A stretch of DNA of 64,000 nt from Cladopsammia gracilis (Eukaryota > Cnidaria > Anthozoa > Scleractinia > Dendrophylliidae): assembly GCA_022457155.1 (NCBI GenBank), contig JAJGOT010000344.1:722001-786000 (forward strand). Reading direction: 5' to 3'. Of the stretch, positions 21,650-32,365 are shown piece by piece (position 1 is the first letter of the stretch; the number at the start of each line of letters is the position of its first letter). The notes beneath the pieces were generated by a model. The model made no database searches, was not told the origin of the DNA, and saw only the letters and a program-made list of their open reading frames with translations. The translations under genes and the position numbers were made by a program.

Positions 21650-22593
21650 GTTGTTCTAACAAATGGTCACAAAAAATACCAGTAAAGGAGCTGACCACTA
21701 AACTAAAAAGGGTCTTGAGTCAATGAGACTGTTTGACAAGTAGGGAATGTGCCATCAAGAGCTGTCTTGGCATTGCCTGAGCCCCCATGATGAGTCAATG
21801 AGAATGTTTGACATGCAGGGAATGTGACAATCATGATCATTTATCACATGGTGGTAGAAATGACAGCTTGATTTGAAACATCAGGAGGTGTCTGGGCAGT
21901 GGTAACCTGCATTACCAATGAAGAGGGAAAATTTTATTCTTCCACCTGATCCTGCACAAGAGAATGAAGACAGCACAGCCTTGTCCTCTTTTGTCCGTCT
22001 TACCATCTCAGCATTATACAATTTGCCAAAATCATCAGATTTCTTGTTGAATTATAATAATAATAATTTACCAATTTATATAGCGTGTATTTACATGTAC
22101 TGATCAATAGCGCTTTACAATCATGTTTAAATGAGAATAAAATAAAGTAAGTTACAAACTATAAAAAATACTTCTTAAAAAGTCGATAGTTTAAGTCGAT
22201 AGTTTAAGAATGCAGGTGACACACCAAGCCTCAAGGCAGAAAGGAAGTTACACATGGCCTTAATTAAATAAATCAGAAAAACAAATGAGTATTTTAGCAT
22301 AATACTAGGAATTCCTGTTTAAACGTATGTAGTATAGCGTAACGGAAACCTGAATAATTCTTTTTTTAATTTGGGCCAATGTCAGCCTCAATGTTATACA
22401 ACAAAGGAGTGTATCTATGCCATTCCAGGGTTCTTGTTAAGTTTTTGAAAAGAAGGTAATAAGCCCAAATTAGCAAGTAACTTTGTTGCCTGCCCTCAAG
22501 CCGGGGGGTGGTGTGTAGGCCCCCACTGGGGTCCAGGGACAGCGCCCCATTGGGGTCCAGGGGACAAAGTCTGCGGCAGACTGTGCGATTTGC
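21650..22593. other. no gene; AAT run with SINE-like hairpin and G-rich patch
   Basis: Around 22045-22125, an AAT run followed by TTACCAATTTATATAGCG and GATCAATAGCGCTTTACAAT looks like the end of a short dispersed repeat. At 22500-22560 the phrase GGGGTCCAGGG occurs twice in a G/C-rich patch, followed by the palindrome GTCTGCGGCAGAC. No coding sequence. Confidence 0.35.
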
Positions 22594-22824
22594 TCAATCT
22601 CTCATGTATCCACACCAGCTATTGGCACCCTCTGGGCAATGCTGCAGGTGCAACTTTCTGTCTTCTGATGATGCACAATGAAACAAACTTACGAGAATAG
22701 CTGTCTTCATTGCTGAAAGATCACCAGAATTGCTTCTGATGGCAATAACATAATAGTTCTGTAACTTGTCAATCATGTTGTCTGTCAGTCGTCCTCTCCC
22801 ACCCATTCCTTTTTTCTCCTTTTT
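22594..22824 (-). pseudogene. Mutator-like transposase, C-terminal part
   Basis: Reads KKGMGGRGRLTDNMIDKLQN, YY, then a helix and HCPEGANSWCGYMRD. This G-[RK]-G-R-L-T-D...I-D-K-L-Q-N-Y-Y signature with a final HCP...WC follows the catalytic core in the Mutator-like transposase family common in cnidarians. The N-terminal part of the same gene lies at 25829-26840 on the same strand, with about 3 kb of unrelated sequence between. The frame stops at 22594. Confidence 0.65.
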
Positions 22825-23508
22825 AAGCGATGACGAAGTCATCGCGTTATTGCCGTCGTGCCGTGATGTCTGTCCGGCTGTCTTGCTGTCCGGATTACAC
22901 CCGAGAAACACTGGAAACTAGCTTGGAAGATAAGGTCACGTGACCACCTCGTCTTGCTCCGCCATTTTGTTTTTAAGTGTGGAGAAAAGGTTTGTTTGTC
23001 TGTTTCAAATTTTACACCGCCGTGCTTTATTTATCGTGAATATATTTGCGCTCACTTGCAAACAAACAGACACGGAGTGATATACACACATTAGCAGTAC
23101 ATACTCGCACTCGCACTCGCGATAAGCAAAAAGTCTGGGAGTCCGGGCGCTGTTTTAGAACGGATCTTTGCTTGTCTCAGAAAGAACTTGTCAGAACTGA
23201 TGGCCAGAAATAGCGCCGAAATAGCATTGATTTACTGAACTTGACTTATAACTGAGTATCCTACGAGAGCTGTTACCTGAAAACGAAGTGTGCGGTGGTT
23301 CATGATCAATTGTGTACAGAATATCGGAGCAACTTCATTGTATCGAAGGAAGAGAAGGAAACAGTTTATCTAGGATTCAAGCTATTAATAAAAGGTGAGC
23401 CATCATTACCAGCATATTGTGTATACAGTTATGGTATCTTTAATGTAATATAGAGCCGCTGTGGGGTTGTATATAATGCTTATCTCAAAGCCAGAGAATG
23501 TTTAAATC

Positions 23509-23769
23509 GTGTCAAAGGAAAATTCTGGTCTATGTTGTTATATAGAAATTTTCTGTTTTATCTGGAAGCTACAATGTATATACCTTCCAACGTTGAGAAA
23601 TGTTGTTGATGCGTGGCAAATGAGTTACTATACTAAGCTTTGGCTCTCACAAATCTGCATGTATCGTTGTTATATTCCACTTTTGATTCGACTCGCTAAC
23701 GATGTAGAAATGAATCCTGGTCCTTGCTATTTTGTAGGATATACCTCAAAGATAGTTACGTACAGCTGA
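23509..23769 (+). pseudogene. reading frame ending in a 2A peptide
   Basis: The frame ends in LLIRLANDVEMNPGP (2A core DVEMNPGP at 23701-23724), the D-x-E-x-N-P-G-P motif at which ribosomes skip a peptide bond. Upstream residues are hydrophobic and Cys-rich; this resembles the leader-like sequences that precede 2A in invertebrate LINE-type and other elements. The frame stops at 23767, and the next coding block is in another frame by +1, so an indel separates them. No in-frame ATG is clear; the real start may lie upstream. Confidence 0.7.
23701..23724 (+). other. 2A ribosome-skipping motif
   Basis: Encodes DVEMNPGP, an exact match to the D(V/I)ExNPGP consensus. The residue after the final Pro is Cys. 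Confidence 0.8.
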
Positions 23770-24262
23770 TTTTCATCAGGGCAATGTCTCGCTGTTTGGA
23801 AGTAATTCTGGTAAACAGTGTGTAGCTATGTGCTTGACGGCCGTTTACAATTTTAGAACGAATGCATCGGCTTGGATTAGAAACAATTCAAATGAAATAT
23901 TGTTGCTTGGTAATTCACTTTATTCCCATTTATGTAAGTTTGCAGGAAAAGACTATTTGTTGCTGTCCAAGATTCCTTCTGCTTTATCGATCAACAATGA
24001 AACATTTTTTATTAGGTTTACTGATAGCAGTACTGGTGACTTACAGATGTCTCATATAAGAGATTGTCCGCATTTACCATTACAACATGCTTTCGATATG
24101 TTGATGACACAGTATAATGCTTTTCTGTTGATCATTGAAATAAACACAGTTGCCGTTATTGTTGACAACCATGGTTATTACAAATTATTAGATTCCCATT
24201 CACGAGATAGTCATGGAAATGTTGCTACGAATGGAGTGTTTTGTTGGAATTTAACAGTATAG
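23770..24262 (+). pseudogene. OTU/herpes-tegument-like cysteine protease domain
   Basis: From about 23770 the frame reads FHQGNVSLFGSNSGKQCVAM and so on to 24262. The pattern F-x-Q-G...G-x-Q-C (candidate nucleophile Cys at 23819) and a distal FDSHSRD-like LDSHSRD (His in the block 24191-24208) is that of the papain-fold deubiquitinase-like domain seen in herpesvirus tegument proteins and in cnidarian and fish mobile elements, where it often follows a 2A peptide. About 165 residues, so domain-sized. One frameshift separates it from the 2A frame; no helicase or reverse transcriptase follows. Confidence 0.6.
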
Positions 24263-24355
24263 GGGAAGTGGTGCAATATCTTCAGAATTTCTACCAAAGT
24301 GTTTTCCTCATGTGTTTTTCATGAAGGGTGAGAACATTATCTTGTATTGGGCTAA

Positions 24356-24465
24356 GGGATGGACCATTTTAATTTTAAGGGGGGGGGGGAGGGGGCAATT
24401 TTTCTGTGCATATTTTTTTTTTGCCTTGAGGTTGTGCAAGAATTTTCATTCTGTCTTCACCGGTT
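24356..24465. mobile_element. Harbinger-like MITE, truncated copy
   Basis: TAA followed by GGGATGGACCATTTTAA, then a G-run and GGGCAATTTTTCTG, as in the other two copies. Only the left part is present. Confidence 0.55.
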
Positions 24466-25799
24466 ATTACATGTGACTAGCCACATGTAATAGTTTTTCA
24501 ATACATAAAATGAAATCTCTCAGCTCCCAAATTGAATTCTTCACCATCCAATGTATCTCTAAATAAAGCACTTTAATTCGTCTTTTAAGTCCCCATAAAG
24601 CCATTTTGGTTTTAAACTTTAGTAGTATGACAAAACACTTAAAAAAATTAACTGAATCTCAAGGTATTCATTTATTTTCTTTTTAAAGGTACCGAATCAC
24701 CTCCAGCCAATGCATCTGCAAACATTTAGCACATCGACTAATGCTGGTAACAGTGACGAAAAGTCTCAAGTGCTGAAGAAACTGGTGACCTGCTGTTTAT
24801 GCATTAATAAATGAAACCACAAAATGTCAAACTACCAATAATCTCTGAAAACATGTTCAGAGCTGACAAAGTCTTTTCAATTTGTGAAGCACAAACATGG
24901 AAACAATTTCCAGTTGTCATTTAGCAATTGTAACAGTTTTAATCATGTACATTGTACAGTTCAAATTGTGCTTCCTGTATTAACACTTCATAGTAACGCT
25001 GTAAGGAATCAGAAAAACAGCTATCCGGACAACAATGGACTGATTATCAATTGTAACTTGCAAAATGTACAAATATTGAATTGCACACAAGTAAAACAAA
25101 CTCAGATGTAATTTTAATCTCAAATAATTTGAAAATGAAAATGTTGCCTGTTCTTGACGGGTGTGTGACATATATTAAGCCTGATCAGCATAGAATTATA
25201 CCAATCAAGTATGACAAAATAAGTTCCAATCCATATTTGTCACAAATATGAAGGAAAACGATGAATTGTTTTGATTTTGCACACGAGTTTGTGCAACATG
25301 GTTTAAATAAAATGTGCAATTACCAATGCAGCAACCACAATAATTTTGTGTAATAAATCTTCTCATGCATATCACGAGTATCGGTGTCAGCCAGGACCAG
25401 TCTTCAACAGGAAGTTCTGGTATAAAAAGGGCTTACCTGGCCATTCTCACCTTCGGTTTTCAATCAAACACAAAAGAATCAAAAACTGACAAACATACGT
25501 TATTCCTACAACCATAAGTACAAAAATTGAAAATATTTGGAAAAAAGTCATTTTACCAATGAAAGTTGAATCTATCACAAGTTCTTGACTACTTCTGGTA
25601 TTATATTATTTGCTGGGGCAATATTCTGGTTTAATGAGCATTTTTAAGCAAATTTCATTTATAGGACACTCTGGTCAACAGCATGCACCGACTGAAAGTC
25701 GCCGAAATTTGCATTTCACACCGACCCTTTTCTTGTGGAACTTCGCATTTAAATCGAGTGATTCACTGATTTTATCAGAGCACCCCAGACCTATTGATT
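24466..25799. other. no gene seen
   Basis: AT-rich. A palindrome ATTACATGTG...CACATGTAAT lies near 24465-24490. No coding frame supported. Confidence 0.3.
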
Positions 25800-25828
25800 T
25801 AACGCCAAGTTGAAACTCGTCGTCGCTT

Positions 25829-26840
25829 CCGTAAGCATTGCGTACCTATTTTTCAGTTTACGTAGAGCAGTGCCAAGTCTTCTGTACATGTCCAACACAT
25901 TCTTTCTTCTGCACCTCAATATCATAAATCATGTACTGATCTTTTATCAAATTAAAACTTTTACTGTCTCCATCCCCATAATATTCAGTATACAGAAACT
26001 TGTGTTTCTCTATTGGCTGACTGAAGATCCACAAAGCGCCTTCTGGTTCCATATTTGGGGCTGATCCTCGGTAATTTGCCTGACATTTTGGCTCATGATC
26101 TGCCCTCCATGCTGCATTTTCTGGGGTGTCAGCATCATTTTCATGTTCTCTGCACTTGCAAACTTTGCTCAAGGGTTCAACATCCAGAACCTTTCCAGTA
26201 TCCATGCTTATGGCACTGACACACCCATTTAGGGAGGAAAAACCTCTTCTTTGCCAGGTGCTATCACAAGATACACCACACTTGACTAAACCATCCTGAA
26301 AATCTGGTTTAATGCTATGAATTTCTTCAGCTGCACTGGCCATTGTTTCAACTGCAACTGCTTTTGCTGCTTTGAGCAATGCTTTGTTGTGCAGAGCATA
26401 TGGTGTTTGCCTTGGAGGTTGAGGCATGTTCATCAGCCGACAAAATCGTTTTGCTGCTGCAAGCCCACAGCCAACTGATCGCATGGCATACACAAGTCTC
26501 CGGTTAACCTCAAAACATCGCTTCACCCAACCACACGAAATACAAAACAAGCGAAGATGGCTGGCACATCCTTCAGTTTAAGGGTTTGCTCTTGCAAAAT
26601 TAAACTGCATTCAAAGCACTCCTTACAAGGCAAAATTTTGAATACAGAGTCTGTACTTGGTTTCCCACAATCTGGCGATTTAGACTGCTTGGGGAGCGGA
26701 ATTTTCCTTGCAGAGGATGAATTGCTTTTGGTTTGGTCTGTAGTGGAAGGAAACTCACCATCTTCGCTGACACGCGTAGGTTTCTTCCTTGAATGGCGAT
26801 TTCCGTGGAATTTAAGCTTCTTTGAATATTCAGCATCTTA
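25829..26840 (-). pseudogene. Mutator-like transposase, N-terminal and catalytic part
   Basis: 26555-26840 gives a basic, Ser-rich N-terminal tail with paired cysteines (CKECFEC). 25858-26550 holds the transposase core: GVSCDSTWQRRGFSSLNG (first acidic position in DSTW), CKC...H-x-x-x-C, then EGALWIFSQPIEKHKF, TEYYGDGDSKSFN and KECVGHVQK. These are the landmarks of the Mutator-like transposase domain family (Pfam Mutator, PF20700). A two-base deletion near 25880 shifts the frame inside VQK/RLGTAL. The C-terminal part is at 22594-22824. Frames also change near 26550, so this copy is inactive. Confidence 0.75.
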
Positions 26841-26841
26841 A

Positions 26842-28134
26842 CGAGCAAGAAGGCTAAATTTCCGATAACAGTAAGCTACAAAGTATAAAAATCCAGAAGG
26901 ATGCGACCAAAATGGTGGATCAAGCAGTGTGATATTTTTTCAAGTTTGCCATTCATGTATGCCTAATTCAAATGCCCCAGACACTGCAATGGCGACTTTT
27001 GCATTAGGGAGGGGAGCCAGGGTCATTTTTGGGCTCGGTGAATAAGGCCTTGGCATTTTTTTTGTTTTTTGCTGTAAACAAACCGTTGCCATGGCCATTG
27101 CTATGGAAAAAATGCAGACATTCTCAGGAAGTTCGCCTAAATTTCATTTTCACACCACAAATTCCTTTAAAAACAGAGCTGGGAATGAAGGAACAATACT
27201 TAAGGATGGCAAATTCACTGAAATTAGCAATTTCCAGCAAAAAAATACAAAATTTTGAGTGGAAGATCACCTAAACCTCAATTTGCTAGTTTTAGGTTAA
27301 TTCTAGACTCTCACCTTTCCGTCCATTTATCTCGTGCCGCAAATCGCGCTCGGCTTGGTTGCGTTCTTTGGCATTTTGTTCTTCATGGGTTTCATTCTCC
27401 GCTATGAAAGGGATACAAAATGACTGACTTAAAAGATGAATATCCATATAAAATGTCGTGAGAAAAAGGGTTAGGGATAGGGCTAGTGTTAGATTCAATT
27501 AAATTGAAACGGTATTGACATGGCAAATTGTTTTCAATTGCACTCTCTCTCTTTCACGTCTAACTTGGATTCCAGGGGCGTTTCATTTTCTAAAATGTCT
27601 TAATTGAACAATGCTTTAAGAAAAACAAATGGTGACTGGAAATTTATTATTTCTGTTGTCATTATAAGTATTATTAATGTTATTGTTGTTACCAGGTCCT
27701 TCAATGGTGCGATTTTGCATAAATTGCTCTTGCCACTATTCCCTCCTCTTTTGATGCTTCACTACTCTTGATTGCAGTTTTCTCTTCTCATCCCTTTTAA
27801 GATCTATGGACCGAAATTATAATGACAGATGTTGCTACTTTTTTCTCAATGATATGGGGAGTCATCTTTGGGTTTAATGAATAAAATACGGAGTGGTTTC
27901 TGGAGACGTACAATAAAGCCATTCGCAGCCTGAAAAAACTCTAACACAAGACGAGGAAAGGAGCAATTTAACGAATAAATGACTTATTGTTTTCCGTCTT
28001 TTCATGAGTGCCAAAAATTTTGCTTCACAGCAAAGTGTTCACAGAATCACCCATGTTAGCAATAGCCTTAAAATGTATCCTGTTCATTAGCTCACCTTAC
28101 AAAGAACCATTTTTAGTAGAGATAGTACAATTCT
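26842..28134. other. no gene seen
   Basis: AT-rich intergenic-like sequence; no supported frame. Confidence 0.3.
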
Positions 28135-28374
28135 TTACCTGTTTGTGCAAAGCATGGCAGGGCTCGAAATAATTTCACCATAGTATGCACCAAGGTCAAG
28201 GTCTGCAAGTGTTTTCTCTTGGTCAAAGAACATCATTGCAGGCACTCGTTGAATTCCACCAATCTCTTCTTTGAGAATTTCCTGAAGCTCTTTCTTTTGT
28301 CCATCACTTTTAAGGCCCCAGGCACTGCATTCTCTCCTCAGCTCTTCTAAACGAAGATCTTTAAATGGTTTCAA
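28135..28374 (-). pseudogene. SAP-domain fragment of a multicopy element gene
   Basis: Residues 1-40 read L-R-L-E-E-L-R-R-E-C-x-x-x-G-L-x-S-x-G-x-K-x-E-L-Q-E-I-L, the helix-turn-helix pattern of SAP DNA-binding domains. It is followed by GGIQRVPAMMFFDQEKTLAD, a motif that follows SAP in a large family of aquatic-invertebrate element proteins. Only this exon-sized piece is present; its end near 28135 runs into sequence I cannot assign. Confidence 0.55.
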
Positions 28375-28849
28375 ACCACCATTCCTTTTATTTTTTTCCA
28401 GAAGGCCCTTGTAGAACTTTCTTTAATCCTTCTTAAGAGTAAGGTGAGGTATTGCAAGAGAAAATGCAAGATCTCAACTTATTGCATCACCACTACAACT
28501 GGCACATCCAGAATTTCCCCCTTTCTGCTCTCCAGCCTCAAATTCTTGCCCAGGGCCATCACCATGAAAAAGGTGCACTATGTCAGTGGTCTCAACTCCA
28601 TTTCAGATGATGGTCATTTGATGTGGTCATCTTAGTATCCAGACTTTGTAAACAGGCCTTTGTGGTGTTTAATGTAGGCTAGCAGATCAACTTCAGAAGA
28701 ACCACACCTCCCCCGTATTTAGACATTATGTCTTTCAACTACAGACTGCACATCAATGTTTCTTTTGCCCTTGGCCATTGTTTGTCATTAGGTGACCATG
28801 GTTGAGGTGTCACCCAAAATCATAAGGTGTCCCTTTCTTTCCATTGCTT

Positions 28850-29143
28850 TTAATCTACTTTTAGTCTCAATTTCACTTTCTTTCCCCGTGAATTTGCATC
28901 CTCACCTAGCTGTACAAGTCTGGATCTGACTTCAGCATCTGTCATGGCAGTATAGTATTCATCACTTTCCAGAAACTCCTTAACAACCATGTTCCCCAGT
29001 TTCGTTTTCTCCATCACATGATATTGACGTGCAAGCTCTGAATAATTGATCTGAAAAATTAAGTATACACCATGTTTTGGCAATGAAATATCTCTCTGAC
29101 TTGTTATTAGATCTGTCAATTTTGGCTTCAGGGTAATAATCAA
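28850..29143 (-). pseudogene. unrecognised coding relic near the SAP fragment
   Basis: 97 residues, mixed charge, ending in a Lys-rich run (SRGKKVKLRLKVD). Position and strand suggest it belongs with the SAP-type element at 28135-28374. No domain recognised. Confidence 0.3.
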
Positions 29144-29209
29144 TCATTCAATCAATCTTTGTTAGACAAATACATTATCTTCAAAATTGTAGGCACCCGC
29201 AGGTGGCAT

Positions 29210-29255
29210 TAGGCTAATCGAGGCGGGTGCTTTTAGAAATATATAAATATATAAG
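29210..29255. repeat. hairpin of GCACCCGC/GCGGGTGC type
   Basis: GGCACCCGCAGG...GAGGCGGGTGC forms a stem with about 20 nt between arms. Resembles the 3' hairpin of a short dispersed repeat. Confidence 0.35.
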
Positions 29256-29524
29256 AACCATTGAAAAGACAAACAGCAATAGCACAAGCAGTCAGCACCG
29301 TAACCGGACCAGCAAAATGTAGTTGATGGAGAAATTGGAAGCTGTTCTTCTCGTCAGACCATTTTGATTAGTGGTATTGTTGAAGAATCGAGCTAGCAAT
29401 TATTGCTTTGTCTCTTGACTGAGACCCCTCAAATGTTAAGAAACTGCTTTTGGTGCCTGTGGCTCTTACCGCAAAAACTACAAACTTCACTAAACTTTTT
29501 ACTTATTTGTTGTTCATTTTGTAT

Positions 29525-29741
29525 ATGTGACTGGTGATAAACATAAAGAATGTTTAAGTCTAATTTAGCTAGAAGTGAGATTACTCTAAAGCCAGCCGAC
29601 TGTAGCTTAGCCTTCCTAACATGGTTTTGAATGTCTCCAGGGCAGTGAACAAGATTCTCATGTGCGATTTGACAGTTTGCCTGGGGATGCCATTAAACAC
29701 TTTGTCGCATACCTTGATAAATGGGTGGTATACCTGGCCCT
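29525..29741 (-). repeat. duplicated coding segment, copy 1
   Basis: Shares about 215 bp with 35112-35323 in the same orientation. On the minus strand it encodes VYHPFIKVCDKVFNGIPRQT and so on (frame 29581-29793). Protein-like but unrecognised; the duplication suggests dispersed copies of one element. Confidence 0.6.
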
Positions 29742-29984
29742 CGTCATCCAAAACTTGAAACATTCTTTCGTATGGTTCTTTGCCTTCTCTCACACCAGTA
29801 AGAGAGGAACTTCTATTTACCTAGTAGTAATGGGGAAAAAATTGATGCCCAATAATTGAATAATTAAGCGAGACTTACTGTAATTTGTGATTGAGATTCT
29901 AGTATGTCTTGTCACACAAAAAGAAAATCATGCAATGACTTGCAAAAGTGCCGTACCTATCACATGGGATCTCCCGCCTTCTGG

Positions 29985-30373
29985 TCATGTGATAGAATGT
30001 TAAGTAGACCTCCCTTCTCTTCTTTATTCTGAGTGGCATCTTTGCCTTTACGTTGTTGAACAAGGGCAATAGTGACTTGTGTGCTGTTATGATTCTGAAT
30101 CTAGAATCACGTTTGCACTTGCTCCACTGTCTGGTTCTTCATAAGATGAAGTACACTGTCTTGATTTGCACCCGACCTTATCTTCTTCACTTGGTGTAGG
30201 TGTTGTGCTGTCTGCTGGAGGTACATGCATTCATCATCTGAGTCACTGCTTGTCTCTTCGGCCTTTGTTGTTTTCTTGACCTGCCCCCCTGTGCATCTCT
30301 TTAGGTCTCCCGTGGTGGGATCTTTTCCAGCTAAGGCTATGCAACGTGATGCGTAGTGATTGCACTTGCCACT
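29985..30373 (-). pseudogene. Ty3 Gag remnant, C-terminal half
   Basis: Directly left of the piggyBac element the minus strand reads SGKCNHYASRCIALAGKD, the second zinc knuckle (C-x4-H-x4-C type), followed by a Lys/Glu/Asp-rich linker (KKTTKAEETSSDSDDECMYL) and HLHQVKKI, as at the Gag-protease border of Ty3 elements. The first knuckle is at 32994-33060, beyond the piggyBac insertion. No protease or reverse transcriptase follows. Confidence 0.55.
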
Positions 30374-30377
30374 TTAG
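30374..30377 (+). repeat. piggyBac target duplication TTAG (left)
   Basis: TTAG at the left edge and again at 32990-32993 at the right edge. piggyBac elements normally use TTAA; here both copies read TTAG. Confidence 0.6.
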
Positions 30378-31911
30378 TCCTTTCACTCCCACCAGTGCTT
30401 GTCAGAAAACTGCCCTAATTGGGTAAGGGGTTTCAGGTATCATGTTGACTTTTGAGAGGGAAATCAGGGGTGCCTCACAAAACTAGAAAACTATTAATAA
30501 ACCAGGCAATTTCAGGCTTAGCAATACAGACAAAGTTTATTGTACAAAGATAGATCTTCCTTTTCATGGTGAAATTCCATGCAAAAGGGGTTTAAATAAA
30601 CGTACAAGTTGAATCACAAATTGTAATAAAAACAGTCTCTTGCTCAAATTGATCATGTCAACATTACATCTAATCAGGTTTTTCTTTCTAAATTAATGTT
30701 TTATTTTAAACTAATATTCTAATATCATATATACACATAAAACTGCAGCGTGTTCTGATCCGAAATTTGAAATTTGCGTCATATGCTCTCAATAGGTTGG
30801 CCAAGTGGTGGTTCTTGAAACAGGGCAAATCAAATAGATTCTTAGTCCGCACAATTCACAACCCATTCGACAAAGTTGTCTTGTTATTCTTTAGGCAGCA
30901 CTTGCACCTTTCTTTAGTCATGGTCACAGGCCAGTTATACGCTTCAACTGCTCCCTCAATCGTGCTTTGTTGTCGCGATGAGAAATTGGAAATGAGCGCT
31001 TTGATCAGTTTGAGGCGAATTTGTAGCTGAGTCAAATTTGGGAAGTTGTCTGCTTCTAGCATCAAAATATGTGCGTTGACAACACTAACATCGACAACAA
31101 ACCACAGTAGATATCACCACCACTTCTTAGCTTGTCGAGAACACTCATAATACTGCCACTTTTGGTCACTGAGATCAACTCTCCCCGTGTACTTGTTGTA
31201 TAGTTGAACTACGGGAACCGTCGGCACTTGAATAATTGTTCCATCCTTTTGCTTTTGTGGCATTGTGTCAGCTCCTTGCACTTGACATTGAGTGCTGTAA
31301 AAGATACAAGTTTTTTATCCTTCCAGACAGTGGCAACCACGTTTCCGATTCTCCTCGGCAAAGTGCTTTCACCACAGCCTTGTTTGGCTTCAGGTCGCTC
31401 GGAAAGTCGGTTCTGTTGGAACGGGTAGTCCCACAGAGATACAAATTATTTTCCAGCAGACTTTCGGTGAGACGAACCGAGGTGAAATAATTATCACCAA
31501 AAATGTGAAAATTCTTTCCATGTGGGTCGCGAACGAGATCAGATACGATGTGATAACCAAGGCCATGTTTGGGTTGGCATCTTTCTTTCCCATTGTACAC
31601 TTGCATTGCACAAACAAAGCTATTTGTAGCATCTGCACTGACCCAAACTTTAATTCCTCTTTTCACAGACTTCATCGGCATATATTGTCTAAATCCAAGC
31701 TTTCCCATGAATTCACTATGGTTTGTCAATGGAAACATATTGTGAAGGCCTGTATTCATCTCAATCACATCTAACAATGGCCGAACATTGAACAGCTTGT
31801 TATATGCCGCGTTTCCTCGTGGCACCGCATTTTCTCGATTGTTCACATGAAGATACTGGCAAATTTTTTCGAATTGATTTCTTGGTATGACTTTCTGCAC
31901 AGATTGGACAC

Positions 31912-31914
31912 TAA
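31912..31914 (+). repeat. MITE target duplication TAA
   Basis: TAA here and at 32181-32183 flanks the MITE; three-bp TWA duplications are the rule for PIF/Harbinger elements. Confidence 0.65.
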
Positions 31915-32180
31915 GGGATGGACCATTAGAAAAGTGATGGGGGGGGGGGGTGGGAACTGTGGGAGAAGCAAGGAATTTTTTTTGTCCACCTAAGGTGGAA
32001 ATCTTTTTTTTTTCACTCAATGGCTGGAATATTTTTTTAATAGTTTATTTTTTAATTGTCCTTGGGCAGATTTTTTTTTGCGATAATGCGTGGGAATTTT
32101 TTTTTCCTTAATAATTTACTGGGAAAATTTTTTTTTGCTTTTGCCCCACCCCCCCTATCACTTTTCTAATGGTCCATCCC
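31915..32180. mobile_element. Harbinger-like MITE, best copy (266 bp)
   Basis: Perfect terminal inverted repeat of about 25 bp (GGGATGGACCATTAGAAAAG), G-run and C-run inside the ends, T-rich core, TAA on each side. It interrupts the piggyBac transposase: taking the element and one TAA away leaves the flanking transposase codons in frame. Related copies at 13837-14075 and 24356-24465. Confidence 0.8.
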
Positions 32181-32304
32181 TAAGGAATGGATTTTTGGAC
32201 CAATATAGCCTTGTTTCGGGTAAGGTGTTGCAAGGGACGAAGGCACGCATTTCTTCTCAAGTAGTATAATAATAATATTATTAAAAAAAAGTTCATTTAT
32301 GGAG

Positions 32305-32307
32305 AAA

Positions 32308-32340
<33 letters not shown>

Positions 32341-32365
32341 TTGTAATAATAATAATATAATATAG
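32305..32365. repeat. (AAT)n microsatellite
   Basis: Run of AAT triplets, with a short interruption, inside the piggyBac transposase relic. Confidence 0.85.

Larger units (their letters stand above)
22825..25828. mobile_element. putative ~3-kb insertion with imperfect inverted ends
   Basis: This block separates two halves of one Mutator-like gene. Its left edge AAGCGATGACGAAGTC and, read inverted, its right edge AAGCGACGACGAGTTTC match at 13 of the first 15 positions or so. The left end is also a small palindrome by itself (GCGATGAC GAA GTCATCGC), so the match could be partly chance. No target duplication is visible. It holds a 2A/protease coding relic (23509-24262), a MITE fragment and AT-rich sequence. 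Confidence 0.35.

Noticed and set aside
22825..22843. Target duplication for the 2A-bearing block
   Set aside because: Flanks of the proposed ends (TTTTT and CCGTA) do not match, so insertion borders stay tentative.
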